A DNA stretch of 64,000 nucleotides from Microcosmobacter sp040493455 (GCF_040493455.1 NZ_JANFDA010000007.1:109538-173537); one strand, 5' to 3'; positions 52,725 to 61,512 are shown, counted from the stretch's first letter. The notes: generated by a model from the letters alone, not told the origin. Numbers and translations are program-made.

Positions 52725-53759
52725 ATGTCTAGTAAAAAAGAAACATATCAGGTCATAGCAGACATTCTCAGTTTTGATTCTAATTCTGAAGCCCTCAAAA
52801 CTACTATTCTGAGTGAAAAAATGGATTGGAACAATCTTGTTAAAATAGGAAGTGACCATTTGGTTTTACCTGCCATTTACTGCCGTCTTAACTCTAAAAA
52901 TCTATTAGATTTCTTGCCAAAAGACCTACAAAGTTTTTTACATGAAATTACCCAAATAAATCGAAATAGGAACGAATCCTTAGTAAACGAAGCCTATCAA
53001 ATAGCTTCAACATTTAATGCTGCTAAAATTGATTATGTCTTCCTTAAAGGTTTGGCTTTAATAATAGGTGGTTATTATGAAGATATTGCTGAGCGCATGA
53101 TTGGGGACATTGATATTTTGGTCAAAGAAGATCAAGCTCATATTGCTCAAGATTTATTGATTAAGTCTGGCTATAAACCTTTAGAAAAGTCTTTGAGCTT
53201 TGATTATATAGAACAAAAACATTTGCCCAGATTATTACCAGAATCTGCTTTAGGAGCGGTAGAAATACATAAGAAGGTATTGAAATCCTCTATTAATCTA
53301 ATTCTTAATGAAGATGATATTCTTTCAAATAAAGTATATTCGAACGGTCACCCAACTCCTAACGAAATCTATCTTTTGAGGCATAACATACTTAGCTATC
53401 AGTATGATGACCTTGGTGCTTACTATAATTCTATTTCATTGAAAAACATTTATGACAGCGTCTCTATTGTAAAAAAGCATCATCACGTAATTAGTGAAGT
53501 TTCAAATAAGACTTTTAAGAATTACTTCGCACTAGCAAGCATTTTTTTTAAAGACTTTACTTACTCTTTTTTAACTATAAAACATAAAATTTACAGATTC
53601 CTCTTTTTGTTTAAGACCAACAATAGGATATTTAACGGCTTATGGCATAACTGGTTAAATGGTTTTAGAATGGTTAGAGTATATTTTGATAGATTCTTAT
53701 TGATAATCTCTAATAAATCATATCGAAATCGTCTCTTGAGTAGTAAAATCCGCTTTTAA
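52725..53759 (+). CDS. Nucleotidyltransferase family protein (NTP_transf_5-like)
   Basis: A 344-aa protein with the nucleotidyltransferase core of the PF14907-like family: a helical start (residues 1-100), then FLKGLALIIGGYYED near 106-120 and the metal-binding GDIDILV near 127-133, with Asp pair spaced as in this family. A basic C-terminus (about 300-344) follows. Such enzymes also accompany lasso-peptide and HPr-kinase-associated clusters in other bacteria. 33 nt separate it from the kinase gene; no terminator is seen between them. Substrate unknown. The ATG at 52725 is preferred to a TTG three nt upstream. Confidence 0.75.
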   Translation: MSSKKETYQVIADILSFDSNSEALKTTILSEKMDWNNLVKIGSDHLVLPAIYCRLNSKNLLDFLPKDLQSFLHEITQINRNRNESLVNEAYQIASTFNAAKIDYVFLKGLALIIGGYYEDIAERMIGDIDILVKEDQAHIAQDLLIKSGYKPLEKSLSFDYIEQKHLPRLLPESALGAVEIHKKVLKSSINLILNEDDILSNKVYSNGHPTPNEIYLLRHNILSYQYDDLGAYYNSISLKNIYDSVSIVKKHHHVISEVSNKTFKNYFALASIFFKDFTYSFLTIKHKIYRFLFLFKTNNRIFNGLWHNWLNGFRMVRVYFDRFLLIISNKSYRNRLLSSKIRF

Positions 53760-53820
53760 TGACTAGTAATTCTAATATTTTTTAACACAAATTGGGTATT
53801 TTAATTAGATTTACTTTTAA

Positions 53821-53852
53821 TTTGCATTATAATAAATCAAAGTTTACCTTTG
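53821..53852 (+). promoter_or_regulatory. Promoter for the outer-membrane protein at 53874
   Basis: TTTG at 53821-53824, 20 nt, then TACCTTTG at 53845-53852. It matches the consensus, with a leader of about 15 nt. It separates the downstream barrel gene from the peptide cassette. Confidence 0.6.
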
Positions 53853-53873
53853 GTCCAACATTGACTTAAACCT

Positions 53874-54443
53874 ATGAAAAAATTAACCTTATTATTTTTG
53901 TTTTGCTCCTTGATAGTTACTGCCCAAAGAGATCGAGGAGACTGGACTTTAGGCTTCGGCGTAAATACAGTGAACAGTAACGGTAAAAACTCTCCATTTA
54001 ATAGCCCTGAAGATTGGGCTTTTGGGATTCCAATCAGTATTAGTCTGGAACATAACTGGACTAAGCCTTTCTCTATTGAGCAATCAATAAGTATTAATCA
54101 ATTTAACGATGGTAATAAAATTGATGGAAATGCTGAATTGGGTACAGATCTATTTTACTTTTCTACCAATACCAAAGTTAAATGGTATTTTGATGATTAC
54201 ATTTTCCCTCGAAGATCAGATTGGTTTGATTTAGCACTTTCTGGTGGTGTAGGTATTTTTACAATCGAAGGGCAAGGTATGAATACTACTGGAAACGTAG
54301 GCTTGGATGCTATTATTTGGTTTGATGACAGCTGGGGAATTGCTCTAAAATCTATGGGTAAATTTGCTTTTGGTCAAGGAGATACGTTCTTCTTATCTAA
54401 CCATTTCCAACACTTTGTAGAGTTAGTTTATAACTTTGATTAA
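53874..54443 (+). CDS. Small outer-membrane beta-barrel protein
   Basis: A 189-aa protein with a signal peptide (MKKLTLLFLFCSLIVTAQ) and alternating aromatic, Gly-rich strands (GDWTLGFGVNTVNS, SLEHNWTKPFSIEQSIS, GNVGLDAIIWFDDSWGIAL) ending in HFVELVYNF, a C-terminal aromatic residue expected of an outer membrane barrel. It has its own promoter. Function is not known; it may be a porin-like or adhesion protein. Its position after the cassette may be coincidence. Confidence 0.75.
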   Translation: MKKLTLLFLFCSLIVTAQRDRGDWTLGFGVNTVNSNGKNSPFNSPEDWAFGIPISISLEHNWTKPFSIEQSISINQFNDGNKIDGNAELGTDLFYFSTNTKVKWYFDDYIFPRRSDWFDLALSGGVGIFTIEGQGMNTTGNVGLDAIIWFDDSWGIALKSMGKFAFGQGDTFFLSNHFQHFVELVYNFD

Positions 54444-54469
54444 ATAAATAGTCAAAGTATTACCCTAAG

Positions 54470-55330
54470 TTATAATTGAAAGTTTAGCATTTGTTTTACA
54501 CTTTTGAAAACAACGGGAAACTGTTGCCTAAATTCTAGTGGCGTTTCTATAAAGTTTTCGATAACTACAGCTACAAATTCATATTGGTTAGTATAGGCAT
54601 ACTCTCTGAAATAGCGAGAGGCAATTAATTTGTCCTTAACTCCCTCATGACGATCCAAGTACTCTGTTAGTTCTATAAAGCTTTCGCTAAAAATAATTGC
54701 ATTTATTCCTGGTCTGTGTATGCTTTCTAAGTGAATAGCATGAGCAAATTCGTGAACTCCAAGGTTTAAGTTATCATTACTGATATCATAACCCTCAACA
54801 AAGTCCTTCCAAGACAGTGCTAAGACTCCAAGATGTGGATTAAATTCTCCCTTGTGGAGCTCTCTATTTGTGTTTGAATAAAACGCTTCAGGATATATTA
54901 TGATAGTAGATATTATTTTGATAATATAATCCCTATAACCAAACGTAAGCATTACAGCAGTAGATGCTATAAGTACTTTCATCTTACCATCTACAGTAAG
55001 ATTGTCTCTCCCTACAAATGTCTTATCATTAATAAAACTAGCTACGCGGTGCTCAAAAAGTAGTTTTTGCTTATCGTTAAGCTTTTGATAAAACGTAAAC
55101 TCTCTATCAAGTACTCGCTTTTGCGACGCATCTAGCTTTCTTCTGAAAAAAGGAAATGCTCTAAAAAAAGGTTTCCGATGTTTCTTAGCGTGTAGTTGTT
55201 CAAAAAAGGTGTAGAATCTGCTAATTATAATAAATCCTATTCCTAGAAAAAAGGCTAAGAGCAATATAATTCGGGCTGTTGGGCTAATGGATTGCTCTTC
55301 TTGTATAAGAGCGTAGATAATCATTATCAT
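54470..55330 (-). CDS. M90 family zinc peptidase (MtfA-like)
   Basis: A 286-aa protein with one membrane segment near residues 18-38 (ARIILLLAFFLGIGFIIIS), then a soluble metallopeptidase domain. The zinc motif HEFAH lies at 193-197, within LGVHEFAHAIHLES. The N-terminal cytoplasmic-type region is basic. In E. coli MtfA (265 aa) cleaves Mlc-bound factors and affects PTS regulation; whether this homologue does so is not known. It lies alone downstream of two tRNA genes on the same strand. Confidence 0.82.
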   Translation of the reverse strand: MIMIIYALIQEEQSISPTARIILLLAFFLGIGFIIISRFYTFFEQLHAKKHRKPFFRAFPFFRRKLDASQKRVLDREFTFYQKLNDKQKLLFEHRVASFINDKTFVGRDNLTVDGKMKVLIASTAVMLTFGYRDYIIKIISTIIIYPEAFYSNTNRELHKGEFNPHLGVLALSWKDFVEGYDISNDNLNLGVHEFAHAIHLESIHRPGINAIIFSESFIELTEYLDRHEGVKDKLIASRYFREYAYTNQYEFVAVVIENFIETPLEFRQQFPVVFKSVKQMLNFQL

Positions 55331-55341
55331 TATATAAAGAT

Positions 55342-55369
55342 AAAAAAAGGAAGCTAAACTTAGCTTCCT
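55342..55369 (-). terminator. Terminator after tRNA-Val(GAC)
   Basis: A 10-bp stem AGGAAGCTAA / TTAGCTTCCT with a 2-nt loop, followed on the minus strand by a run of T. Confidence 0.85.
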
Positions 55370-55379
55370 GTTATCGATG

Positions 55380-55454
55380 TGGACTGTACTGGATTCGAAC
55401 CAGTGACCTCTGCCCTGTCAAGGCAGCGCTCTAAACCAACTGAGCTAACAGTCC
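55380..55454 (-). tRNA. tRNA-Val (anticodon GAC)
   Basis: A 75-nt minus-strand cloverleaf. Acceptor stem GGACTGT / ACAGTCC; T-arm sequence GGTTCGAATCC; anticodon stem CTGCC / GGCAG with loop TTGACAG, anticodon GAC reading GUC/GUU. CCA is not encoded, as usual in this group. It follows the other tRNA-Val by 36 nt, with a hairpin between them. Confidence 0.92.
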
Positions 55455-55459
55455 TAAAT

Positions 55460-55486
55460 AAAAAAAGCTTCTCTATTTGAGAAGCT
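55460..55486 (-). terminator. Hairpin between the two tRNA-Val genes
   Basis: An 8-bp stem AGCTTCTC / GAGAAGCT with a 5-nt loop. On the minus strand a T run follows, so it looks like a terminator located between the two tRNA genes; it could also be a processing site. Confidence 0.7.
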
Positions 55487-55490
55487 CTTG

Positions 55491-55565
55491 TGGGCGCGAA
55501 GGGATTCGAACCCCTGACCCCTTGGGTGTAAACCAAGTGCTCTGAACCAACTGAGCTACGCGCCC
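55491..55565 (-). tRNA. tRNA-Val (anticodon TAC)
   Basis: A 75-nt minus-strand cloverleaf. Acceptor stem GGGCGCG / CGCGCCC; T-arm GGTTCGAATCC; anticodon stem CTTGG / CCAAG with loop TTTACAC, anticodon TAC reading GUA and GUG. The two adjacent genes are different isoacceptors of the same amino acid. Confidence 0.92.
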
Positions 55566-55578
55566 TCGAATTGGATTG

Positions 55579-55608
55579 CAAATATAAATTAGTTTTTGAT
55601 ACCTCAAA
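55579..55608 (-). promoter_or_regulatory. Promoter for the tRNA-Val pair
   Basis: Minus-strand TTTG (55608-55605), 18 nt, then TATATTTG (55586-55579), an excellent consensus match. Transcription should begin about 7 nt before the first tRNA. Confidence 0.7.
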
Positions 55609-55626
55609 AACTTTTTGCTGAAAAAA

Positions 55627-56844
55627 TCATAATATTTCTGCCACCGTGAATGTACTGCCTCCTACATAGATTAAATCATTTGACTCAGCATTATTTTTGG
55701 CCATAATAAAAGCCTCTCTAACATTAGAAAAGTGCTTTGCTTTTAAGTTATAATCTTTTAATGCTTGCGTTAGACTCGTAGCATCTAACCCTCTTTCAAC
55801 AGATGGTTTGCAACAATAATAAACTGCATCTTTTGGTAATAATGGAATTATGGTTGATAGATCTTTGTCTTTTACTACGCCTATGACGATATGAAGGTTA
55901 TCATAAACTTCGGATCTAAGCTGACTCATAACCAGTTTTAGCCCTTCTTTGTTATGTGCTGTATCGCAAATTATTTTTGGCTCTTCCTGAAGTATTTGCC
56001 AACGTCCAAGCAAACCAGTGTTTTTTACTACGTTCTTCAAGCCTTCTTCAATGTTTTGCTTTGTAATGCTAAACTCTTTCTGTTTTAAATGTTTGATTGC
56101 TGAAACCGCTGTATTGACATTAAGCTTTTGATATTTACCCTTAAGGTCTGTATCATAAACCTCATTTTCAGAAACATCAGCAAATTCTATAGGTGATTTA
56201 TTCATTTCTGAATATTCTATAAAAACTTGCTTCGTTTCTTTCTGAGTTTCACCTATAACAACGGGAATATTTGGTTTGATAATCCCAGCCTTTTCTTTAG
56301 CAATAGCCTCGAGGGTATTTCCAAGAAACTGAGTATGATCTAAACCTATATTAGTAATTACAGAAACCTCTGGTGTAATAATATTGGTTGAATCTAATCG
56401 TCCTCCCAAACCTACTTCAATAATAGCTATATCAACATTTTTCTTCGAGAAATATTCGAAAGCCATTCCTACAGTCATTTCAAAGAATGACAAAGCATTG
56501 GCTTCAAAAAATGACTTATGCTTTTTTATAAAGCTTATTACAAACTGCTTACTAATATTAATACCATTAATCTTGATACGCTCTCTAAAATCCTTAAGAT
56601 GTGGTGATGTGTATAAGCCAACAGTATAACCAGCTTCTTGTAAAATAGAAGCAATCATATGACTTGTAGAACCTTTTCCGTTTGTTCCACCTACATGAAC
56701 TGATTTGAAGTTTCGATGTGGGTTTTCAAGATAATTAGCTAGAAGAATTGTGTTATCAAGATTTGCTTTGTATGCAGATTTACCTTGATTTTGATACATA
56801 GGCAACTGCTTAAACATCCAGTTTACAGTTTCCGTATAGGTCAT
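55627..56844 (-). CDS. folC: Bifunctional folylpolyglutamate synthase/dihydrofolate synthase
   Basis: Mur-ligase-type enzyme of folate metabolism that adds glutamate to dihydropteroate and folates. The 405-aa length matches FolC. Motifs: VHVGGTNGKGSTSHMIASIL near residues 45-64 (P-loop), EVGLGGRLDSTN near 142-153, NIGLDHTQFLGNT near 163-175, and DTAHNKEGLK near 288 and IVIGVVKDKD near 310. It overlaps no gene but is only 3 nt downstream of the TonB-like gene, so it belongs to the exbB-exbD-tonB-folC operon, a frequent arrangement in flavobacteria. Confidence 0.95.
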   Translation of the reverse strand: MTYTETVNWMFKQLPMYQNQGKSAYKANLDNTILLANYLENPHRNFKSVHVGGTNGKGSTSHMIASILQEAGYTVGLYTSPHLKDFRERIKINGINISKQFVISFIKKHKSFFEANALSFFEMTVGMAFEYFSKKNVDIAIIEVGLGGRLDSTNIITPEVSVITNIGLDHTQFLGNTLEAIAKEKAGIIKPNIPVVIGETQKETKQVFIEYSEMNKSPIEFADVSENEVYDTDLKGKYQKLNVNTAVSAIKHLKQKEFSITKQNIEEGLKNVVKNTGLLGRWQILQEEPKIICDTAHNKEGLKLVMSQLRSEVYDNLHIVIGVVKDKDLSTIIPLLPKDAVYYCCKPSVERGLDATSLTQALKDYNLKAKHFSNVREAFIMAKNNAESNDLIYVGGSTFTVAEIL

Positions 56845-56847
56845 CAG

Positions 56848-57693
56848 TTATTGACTAACATCAAAATTAATACTTACAAACCCGACTTGCCTAGCAGGTG
56901 CTTTAGGATCCGAAGGCCATTTGTGTGACAAAGCTATTTTTTTTGCAGGTGCTAGCAAGCAAGGATGCGTATTCGTTGTTCCTCTAACTCCAGGTTCAGC
57001 TTTAATAACTTTTCCTTGATTGTTTACTTCGATACGCACTACTACTAACCCAAACTCATTACACTCTTGTCTAAAGATTTGCTTCGTTGGTCTCCCTCTT
57101 CCATTGAGTCCATAGCCAACGCCTCCTTTACCAGGACCTGAACCTCCAAAATAACTTGGTGCATATGGATCACCATCCAACTGACCTTTATTACCAGGCT
57201 CACTGTCTGGACCTTCGCCTCCATCATCGTTGCTATTAGAATTCTTAACGCCTCCTATGAGGTTATCGAGGTTTTTCTTTTTCTCTTCTTCTTCTCTTTT
57301 CTTACGTTCTTCTGCTTCACGCTTTTCTCGCTCTATACGCTCTGCTTCTGCTTTAGCTCTGGCTTCAGCTTCTTTTTGCTTCTTTATTGCAATAGATTCT
57401 GCTGTTTCTTGAGTAATTACGTCTTCAGCCTTAGAAGATTCAGTAGGTTCAGATTTTGTTTCTTGCGGCTTAGATTCTTCAACAGTTTTAGTAACTGGTG
57501 CCTTTTTTGGCTGACTCAAAGGCTTACTCCCGCTCCCAAAATCTGTCGTTCCAAAATTTACCGCAACACCATACTCTTCAGGAGGATCTAGATAGTTCAT
57601 CCCTACTACAAAAAACAACAGCAGCAAAATCACGGCAATTAAACCAGTGAGTTTGGCAGAGTTTTTTTCGTGTATGGTTTTAAAATATTTCAT
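56848..57693 (-). CDS. TonB-like energy transducer protein
   Basis: A 281-aa inner-membrane-anchored, periplasm-spanning protein. One membrane segment near 17-33 (LIAVILLLLFFVVGM), then a long Glu/Lys/Arg/Ala-rich helix (about 95-145, TolA-like), a Gly-rich linker, and a C-terminal domain of about 205-281 (GLVVVRIEVNNQGKVIKAEPG) like TonB. It completes an ExbB-ExbD-TonB complex that powers outer-membrane transport. The long charged helix resembles TolA, so a Tol-type role remains possible. It starts one nt after exbD ends and ends 3 nt before folC. Confidence 0.85.
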   Translation of the reverse strand: MKYFKTIHEKNSAKLTGLIAVILLLLFFVVGMNYLDPPEEYGVAVNFGTTDFGSGSKPLSQPKKAPVTKTVEESKPQETKSEPTESSKAEDVITQETAESIAIKKQKEAEARAKAEAERIEREKREAEERKKREEEEKKKNLDNLIGGVKNSNSNDDGGEGPDSEPGNKGQLDGDPYAPSYFGGSGPGKGGVGYGLNGRGRPTKQIFRQECNEFGLVVVRIEVNNQGKVIKAEPGVRGTTNTHPCLLAPAKKIALSHKWPSDPKAPARQVGFVSINFDVSQ

Positions 57694-57694
57694 T

Positions 57695-58087
57695 TTAGTT
57701 AGGCTTTACAGCCAAAATGACTTTAAATTTATTTCTATTTGCTATATCCATAACCTTTACGACATTATCCACAGGTACAGATTTTTCAGCTCTCAATACT
57801 ATAGTAGGTTGATCCTGACTTGCTAAAGCACTTATTAGCTCTCCTTCTAATACACTTAGACCTACTCGTTTTTGATCTATATAATATGTTAGATCTTTTT
57901 TGATACTTACAGCAACAGATCTTTTATTCTCTGTCTTTCCGCTTGCCTTTGGTAATATAATGTCTATTGCATTTGTTGTTACCAAGGTAGAGGCTAACAT
58001 AAAGAAGATCAATAACAGAAATACTATGTCTGTCATTGACGACATATTAAATTCTGGAGTGACTTTATTTCTTCCTCTAATGTTCAT
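57695..58087 (-). CDS. exbD: ExbD/TolR family biopolymer transporter
   Basis: A 130-aa inner-membrane protein of the proton-driven ExbB/ExbD motor. It has the family N-terminus with a conserved membrane Asp in FNMSSMTDIVFLLLIFFML near residue 14-32 and a periplasmic domain (VDNVVKVMDIANRNKFKVILAV). Its ATG overlaps the exbB stop codon (TAATG type, one shared nucleotide), so the two are translated together. Usual ExbD length is 130-145 aa. Confidence 0.93.
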   Translation of the reverse strand: MNIRGRNKVTPEFNMSSMTDIVFLLLIFFMLASTLVTTNAIDIILPKASGKTENKRSVAVSIKKDLTYYIDQKRVGLSVLEGELISALASQDQPTIVLRAEKSVPVDNVVKVMDIANRNKFKVILAVKPN

Positions 58088-58782
58088 TATATCGGCTCAT
58101 TTAAATGATCTAGAAACTCTAATGAGTTTGCTTCCATCTGGTAAACCACTTTATTAGTTCTTACAACTAAATGGTTATAAGCGATGTAACCAACAATACC
58201 AACAACTAGTCCTCCTACTGTTGTAGTCATAGCGGTATATAAACCACTAGCTAAAACATCTATTTGAATTGTTCCGCCTGCATTGGCCAATTCAAATATT
58301 GATAATATCATTCCAATTACCGTACCAAGAAATCCTATCATTGGTGCAGCACCAGAAATTGTTGCCAAAATACTCACATTCTTTTCAAGGCCATAAACTT
58401 CTAAACGCCCAGCATTTTCGATAGCTGTATTGATATCTTCTAATGGTTTTCCTATTCTAGTAATGCCCTTACTAATTAATCTTGATACAGGTGAATTTAC
58501 CTGTGCACAAAGCATTTGGGCAGAGTCTATTTTACCATTACTAACGTGATCTTTAATCTGGTTCATGAAGTTAGCATCTACTTTTGAAGCAGCTTTTATT
58601 GCAAAAAGACGTTCAAAATATATATAGATGGCTACAACCAAAAGCACAAACAAAAGTGCAATAATGAACATTCCTGCTGTACCTCCACTACTAATTAATT
58701 CTATTATAGAAAGTGTTTTTTCAACAGATTCTTCTTCAGATAATAATTCAGCACCTTCCTGAATATTACTAAGTAACATCAT
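58087..58782 (-). CDS. exbB: ExbB/TolQ/MotA family proton channel protein
   Basis: A 231-aa membrane protein with three hydrophobic segments (residues of about 35-57, 135-160, 180-205) and the family signature (APMIGFLGTVIGMILSIFEL, then GLYTAMTTTVGGLVVGIVGY). It forms the proton channel that drives ExbD and TonB. It is the first gene of the exbB-exbD-tonB-folC operon, 72 nt downstream of the NhaD stop. Confidence 0.94.
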   Translation of the reverse strand: MMLLSNIQEGAELLSEEESVEKTLSIIELISSGGTAGMFIIALLFVLLVVAIYIYFERLFAIKAASKVDANFMNQIKDHVSNGKIDSAQMLCAQVNSPVSRLISKGITRIGKPLEDINTAIENAGRLEVYGLEKNVSILATISGAAPMIGFLGTVIGMILSIFELANAGGTIQIDVLASGLYTAMTTTVGGLVVGIVGYIAYNHLVVRTNKVVYQMEANSLEFLDHLNEPI

Positions 58783-58854
58783 ATTTTAATATGTTAATGA
58801 TTAATTTTTAGCTATTGTAATAACGTTGCTTTTGATGGTTAAGTATATGCAACG

Positions 58855-60246
58855 CTATAAGATGGCTCTCATTATTACAAATGCTCCTGCTCCTGCAAGG
58901 AACCCAACTAATGCTAACCATGATATCTTTTTTAAATACCAAAAGAAATCAATCTTCTCCATTCCCATTGCAACAACTCCAGCTGCAGAACCGATAATAA
59001 GCATACTTCCTCCAGTTCCTGCAGAGTAGGCTATGAAATGCCATAAAGGATTATCTAATGGCTCAGAAAACATTCCCAAACTTGCAGCTACTAATGGTAC
59101 ATTATCAATAATTGCTGAACCAACTCCAAGTAAGATGACTACTAAATCTGAAACTGCTGTTCCGTCTAGCTCAGTACCTACCATTGGCATAGTATCCTGT
59201 AAAGAATTAGCAAATCCAAATAAAATACCAAGAGATTCTAGAGCTGCTACAGCCATTAAAATTCCTAAGAAAAATAAAATACTTGGCAATTCTATTTTAG
59301 ATAGTGAATGATGTACCGGACTATGACTTGCATGTGCCGCACTTTCTTCATTATCAATGCTTGTGATACTAAATTTAGAGTTACTATATATTTCAGCAAA
59401 AACGGCTACAACTCCTAGCGATAACATCATACCTACATAAGGAGGTAAATGTGTTATTACTTTGAAAAACGGAACAAATACAATAGCACCTAATCCTAAA
59501 AATAACATTGTAGAGCTAAACTTGTTTTTTGGTTTATCTCCATCACTCTGAAGCTCTAATTCTCCTTTAAACTGTGGCAAGAAAGAAGCAATAACTGTAG
59601 GCACTACCATACATAACACTGAAGGAATGAACAAATACAAGAATAGGTTACCTGTAGACACTTTATTTCCAATCCATAACATAGTAGTCGTTACATCTCC
59701 AATTGGTGACCAAGCTCCTCCAGCATTGGCAGCAATGATTATTAAACCTGCATACCATATACGAATATCTCGTTCTTTAACTATTTTTTGAAGTATCGAT
59801 ATTAATACGATTGTAGCAGTTAAGTTATCAATGATAGCCGATAGAATAAATGCTAAAATCGAAAACAACCAAAGTAACTTTCGTCTACTATTAAAGTTTA
59901 CTGCTCTTTTAATGGTTGAAAATCCATCAAAGTAATCAATGATTTCAACTATGGTCATGGCTCCCAAAAGGAATACCAATATCTCTGCAGTCTTACCTAG
60001 ATGGTGCAATAAAGTTTCTTCCATGAGGTGCATTTTATCCTCATGTCCAAGGGCTCCAAAATTCTCTAGCAGACTATGCTTTGCTGAATCAAACCATTGC
60101 GGGAAACTGTCTATTCCTAAAGAAATTAAAGCCCAACTAATAGCCATCATTACTAAAGCTGGAATAAGCTTGTCAATCTTTATACTATGTTCCAAAGTAA
60201 TGGCCAAATAGCCAAAAGCAAATACAAGAATAATTACAGTTTCCAT
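58855..60246 (-). CDS. nhaD: Sodium:proton antiporter NhaD
   Basis: A 463-aa, 12-segment membrane protein of the NhaD family (ion transporter superfamily). Recognisable motifs are ALVMMAISWALISLG near residue 30-44, WAGLII-like IIAANAGGAWSPIGDVTTTMLW near 173, and the closing part with NVPLVAASLGMF and GTGGSMLIIGSAAGVVAMG near 390-440. It is expected to expel Na+ in exchange for H+, fitting a marine lifestyle. It starts 10 nt after the dehydrogenase stop and is probably co-transcribed with it. NhaD ends 72 nt before exbB. Confidence 0.92.
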   Translation of the reverse strand: METVIILVFAFGYLAITLEHSIKIDKLIPALVMMAISWALISLGIDSFPQWFDSAKHSLLENFGALGHEDKMHLMEETLLHHLGKTAEILVFLLGAMTIVEIIDYFDGFSTIKRAVNFNSRRKLLWLFSILAFILSAIIDNLTATIVLISILQKIVKERDIRIWYAGLIIIAANAGGAWSPIGDVTTTMLWIGNKVSTGNLFLYLFIPSVLCMVVPTVIASFLPQFKGELELQSDGDKPKNKFSSTMLFLGLGAIVFVPFFKVITHLPPYVGMMLSLGVVAVFAEIYSNSKFSITSIDNEESAAHASHSPVHHSLSKIELPSILFFLGILMAVAALESLGILFGFANSLQDTMPMVGTELDGTAVSDLVVILLGVGSAIIDNVPLVAASLGMFSEPLDNPLWHFIAYSAGTGGSMLIIGSAAGVVAMGMEKIDFFWYLKKISWLALVGFLAGAGAFVIMRAIL

Positions 60247-60256
60247 ATAGTGTTAA

Positions 60257-61483
60257 TTATATAAGTTGTTTTAATGCAATTTCGAAAGCGGTTTCGCTTA
60301 TTCCTTTTAAGGATTGATTTTTATTATATACTTTTTGAATAGCTTCTTTTATCGTATTAGAAGTGTCTTCAAAAATGGCATCGTCAGTCATTTGCACACG
60401 CTGCTCCATAAAATAAGCAAATACTCTTGCCATTCCACAGTTGGATATAAAGTCTGGTATTAGACTCACTTTCTTGTCAGTGTGCTCCATTATTGGCCCA
60501 AAGAAAATCTCCTTATCAGCAAAAGGCACATTGGCTCCGCAAGAGATGACCTCTAAACCAGTATCTATCATCTTATCTATTTGTTCTTGGGTAATTAACC
60601 TAGAAGCAGCACAAGGTGCAAAAATCTCAGTTTCTAAAGACCAAATTCTTTCATTGATTTCAGAAAAAGGAATCAAGTTATCCGCATTGAGATTATTCCC
60701 AGATTTCTTAAGATACAATTCGGTTATCTCTTCAAAAGAAAAGCCTTCTTCTTTTATTAAGCCTCCTACGATATCAATAATCCCGACTACCTTAGCTCCC
60801 ATTTGAGCCAAATAAAATGCGGCTGCGGCACCTACATTACCAAACCCTTGAACAATAGCACGTTTGCCTTCTACTGATCCATCATAGATTTCGTAATAAT
60901 GTCTTACAGCTTCAGCAACACCATAACCCGTAATCATGTCAGCTACTGTATACTTTCTATTAACGTCTGGTGAATAATTAGGGTTTTCAATCACTTTTAT
61001 AACACCTTGTCTAAGTTGCCCTATACGATTGATTTTATCTGCTTCGGTAGGTTTGAAGTGCCCTGTAAATACACCTTCTTGAGGATGCCATACACCACTT
61101 TCTTCAGTTATCGGGATTACTTCATGTATTTCATCAACATTTAAGTCTCCACCTGTTCCGTAATAACTTTTTAATAATGGAGAAACAGCGTTATACCAAC
61201 GTTCTAAAACGCCTTTCTTTCTTGGGTCTTTTGGATCAAAGTTTATTCCCGATTTTGCACCTCCAATAGCTGGTCCTGATACTGTGAATTTTACTTCCAT
61301 AGTCTTAGCTAAAGACAATACTTCATTCATATCCAGACCTTTACGCATTCTGGTTCCGCCTCCAGCAGCGCCTCCTCTCAAAGAATTAATAACAGTCCAT
61401 CCCTCTGCATCTGTTTCAGGGTCTTTCCAATTAAAAACTATTTCGGGTTCTTTATTTTCATACTTCGTAAGGAGATCTTTCAT
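60257..61483 (-). CDS. Glu/Leu/Phe/Val family amino acid dehydrogenase
   Basis: A 408-aa oxidative deaminase. The N-terminal dimerisation domain has GGAAGGGTRMRKGLDMNEVL near residue 33-52, with GGAKSGINFDPKDPR near 74 carrying the catalytic Lys. The NAD-binding domain has VQGFGNVGAAAAFYLAQMGAKV near 215-236. The protein matches glutamate or leucine dehydrogenases; the substrate cannot be fixed by eye. Its start has a TATATTTG -7 element (61520-61513 on the minus strand). Confidence 0.9.
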   Translation of the reverse strand: MKDLLTKYENKEPEIVFNWKDPETDAEGWTVINSLRGGAAGGGTRMRKGLDMNEVLSLAKTMEVKFTVSGPAIGGAKSGINFDPKDPRKKGVLERWYNAVSPLLKSYYGTGGDLNVDEIHEVIPITEESGVWHPQEGVFTGHFKPTEADKINRIGQLRQGVIKVIENPNYSPDVNRKYTVADMITGYGVAEAVRHYYEIYDGSVEGKRAIVQGFGNVGAAAAFYLAQMGAKVVGIIDIVGGLIKEEGFSFEEITELYLKKSGNNLNADNLIPFSEINERIWSLETEIFAPCAASRLITQEQIDKMIDTGLEVISCGANVPFADKEIFFGPIMEHTDKKVSLIPDFISNCGMARVFAYFMEQRVQMTDDAIFEDTSNTIKEAIQKVYNKNQSLKGISETAFEIALKQLI

Positions 61484-61512
61484 CTATTAGTTAGTTGGTT
61501 TTAGGATAGTAA

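Noticed and set aside
51378..53759. Complete lasso-peptide cluster
   Set aside because: No lasso cyclase (asparagine-synthase-like B), no peptidase B2 and no ABC exporter adjoin; the AsnB at 35337 is in the polysaccharide cluster.
55360..55581. 73-aa minus-strand frame across the two tRNAs
   Set aside because: It is the familiar false frame produced by tRNA sequences (SVGSEHLVYTQGVRGSNPF type); the tRNA structures explain it.
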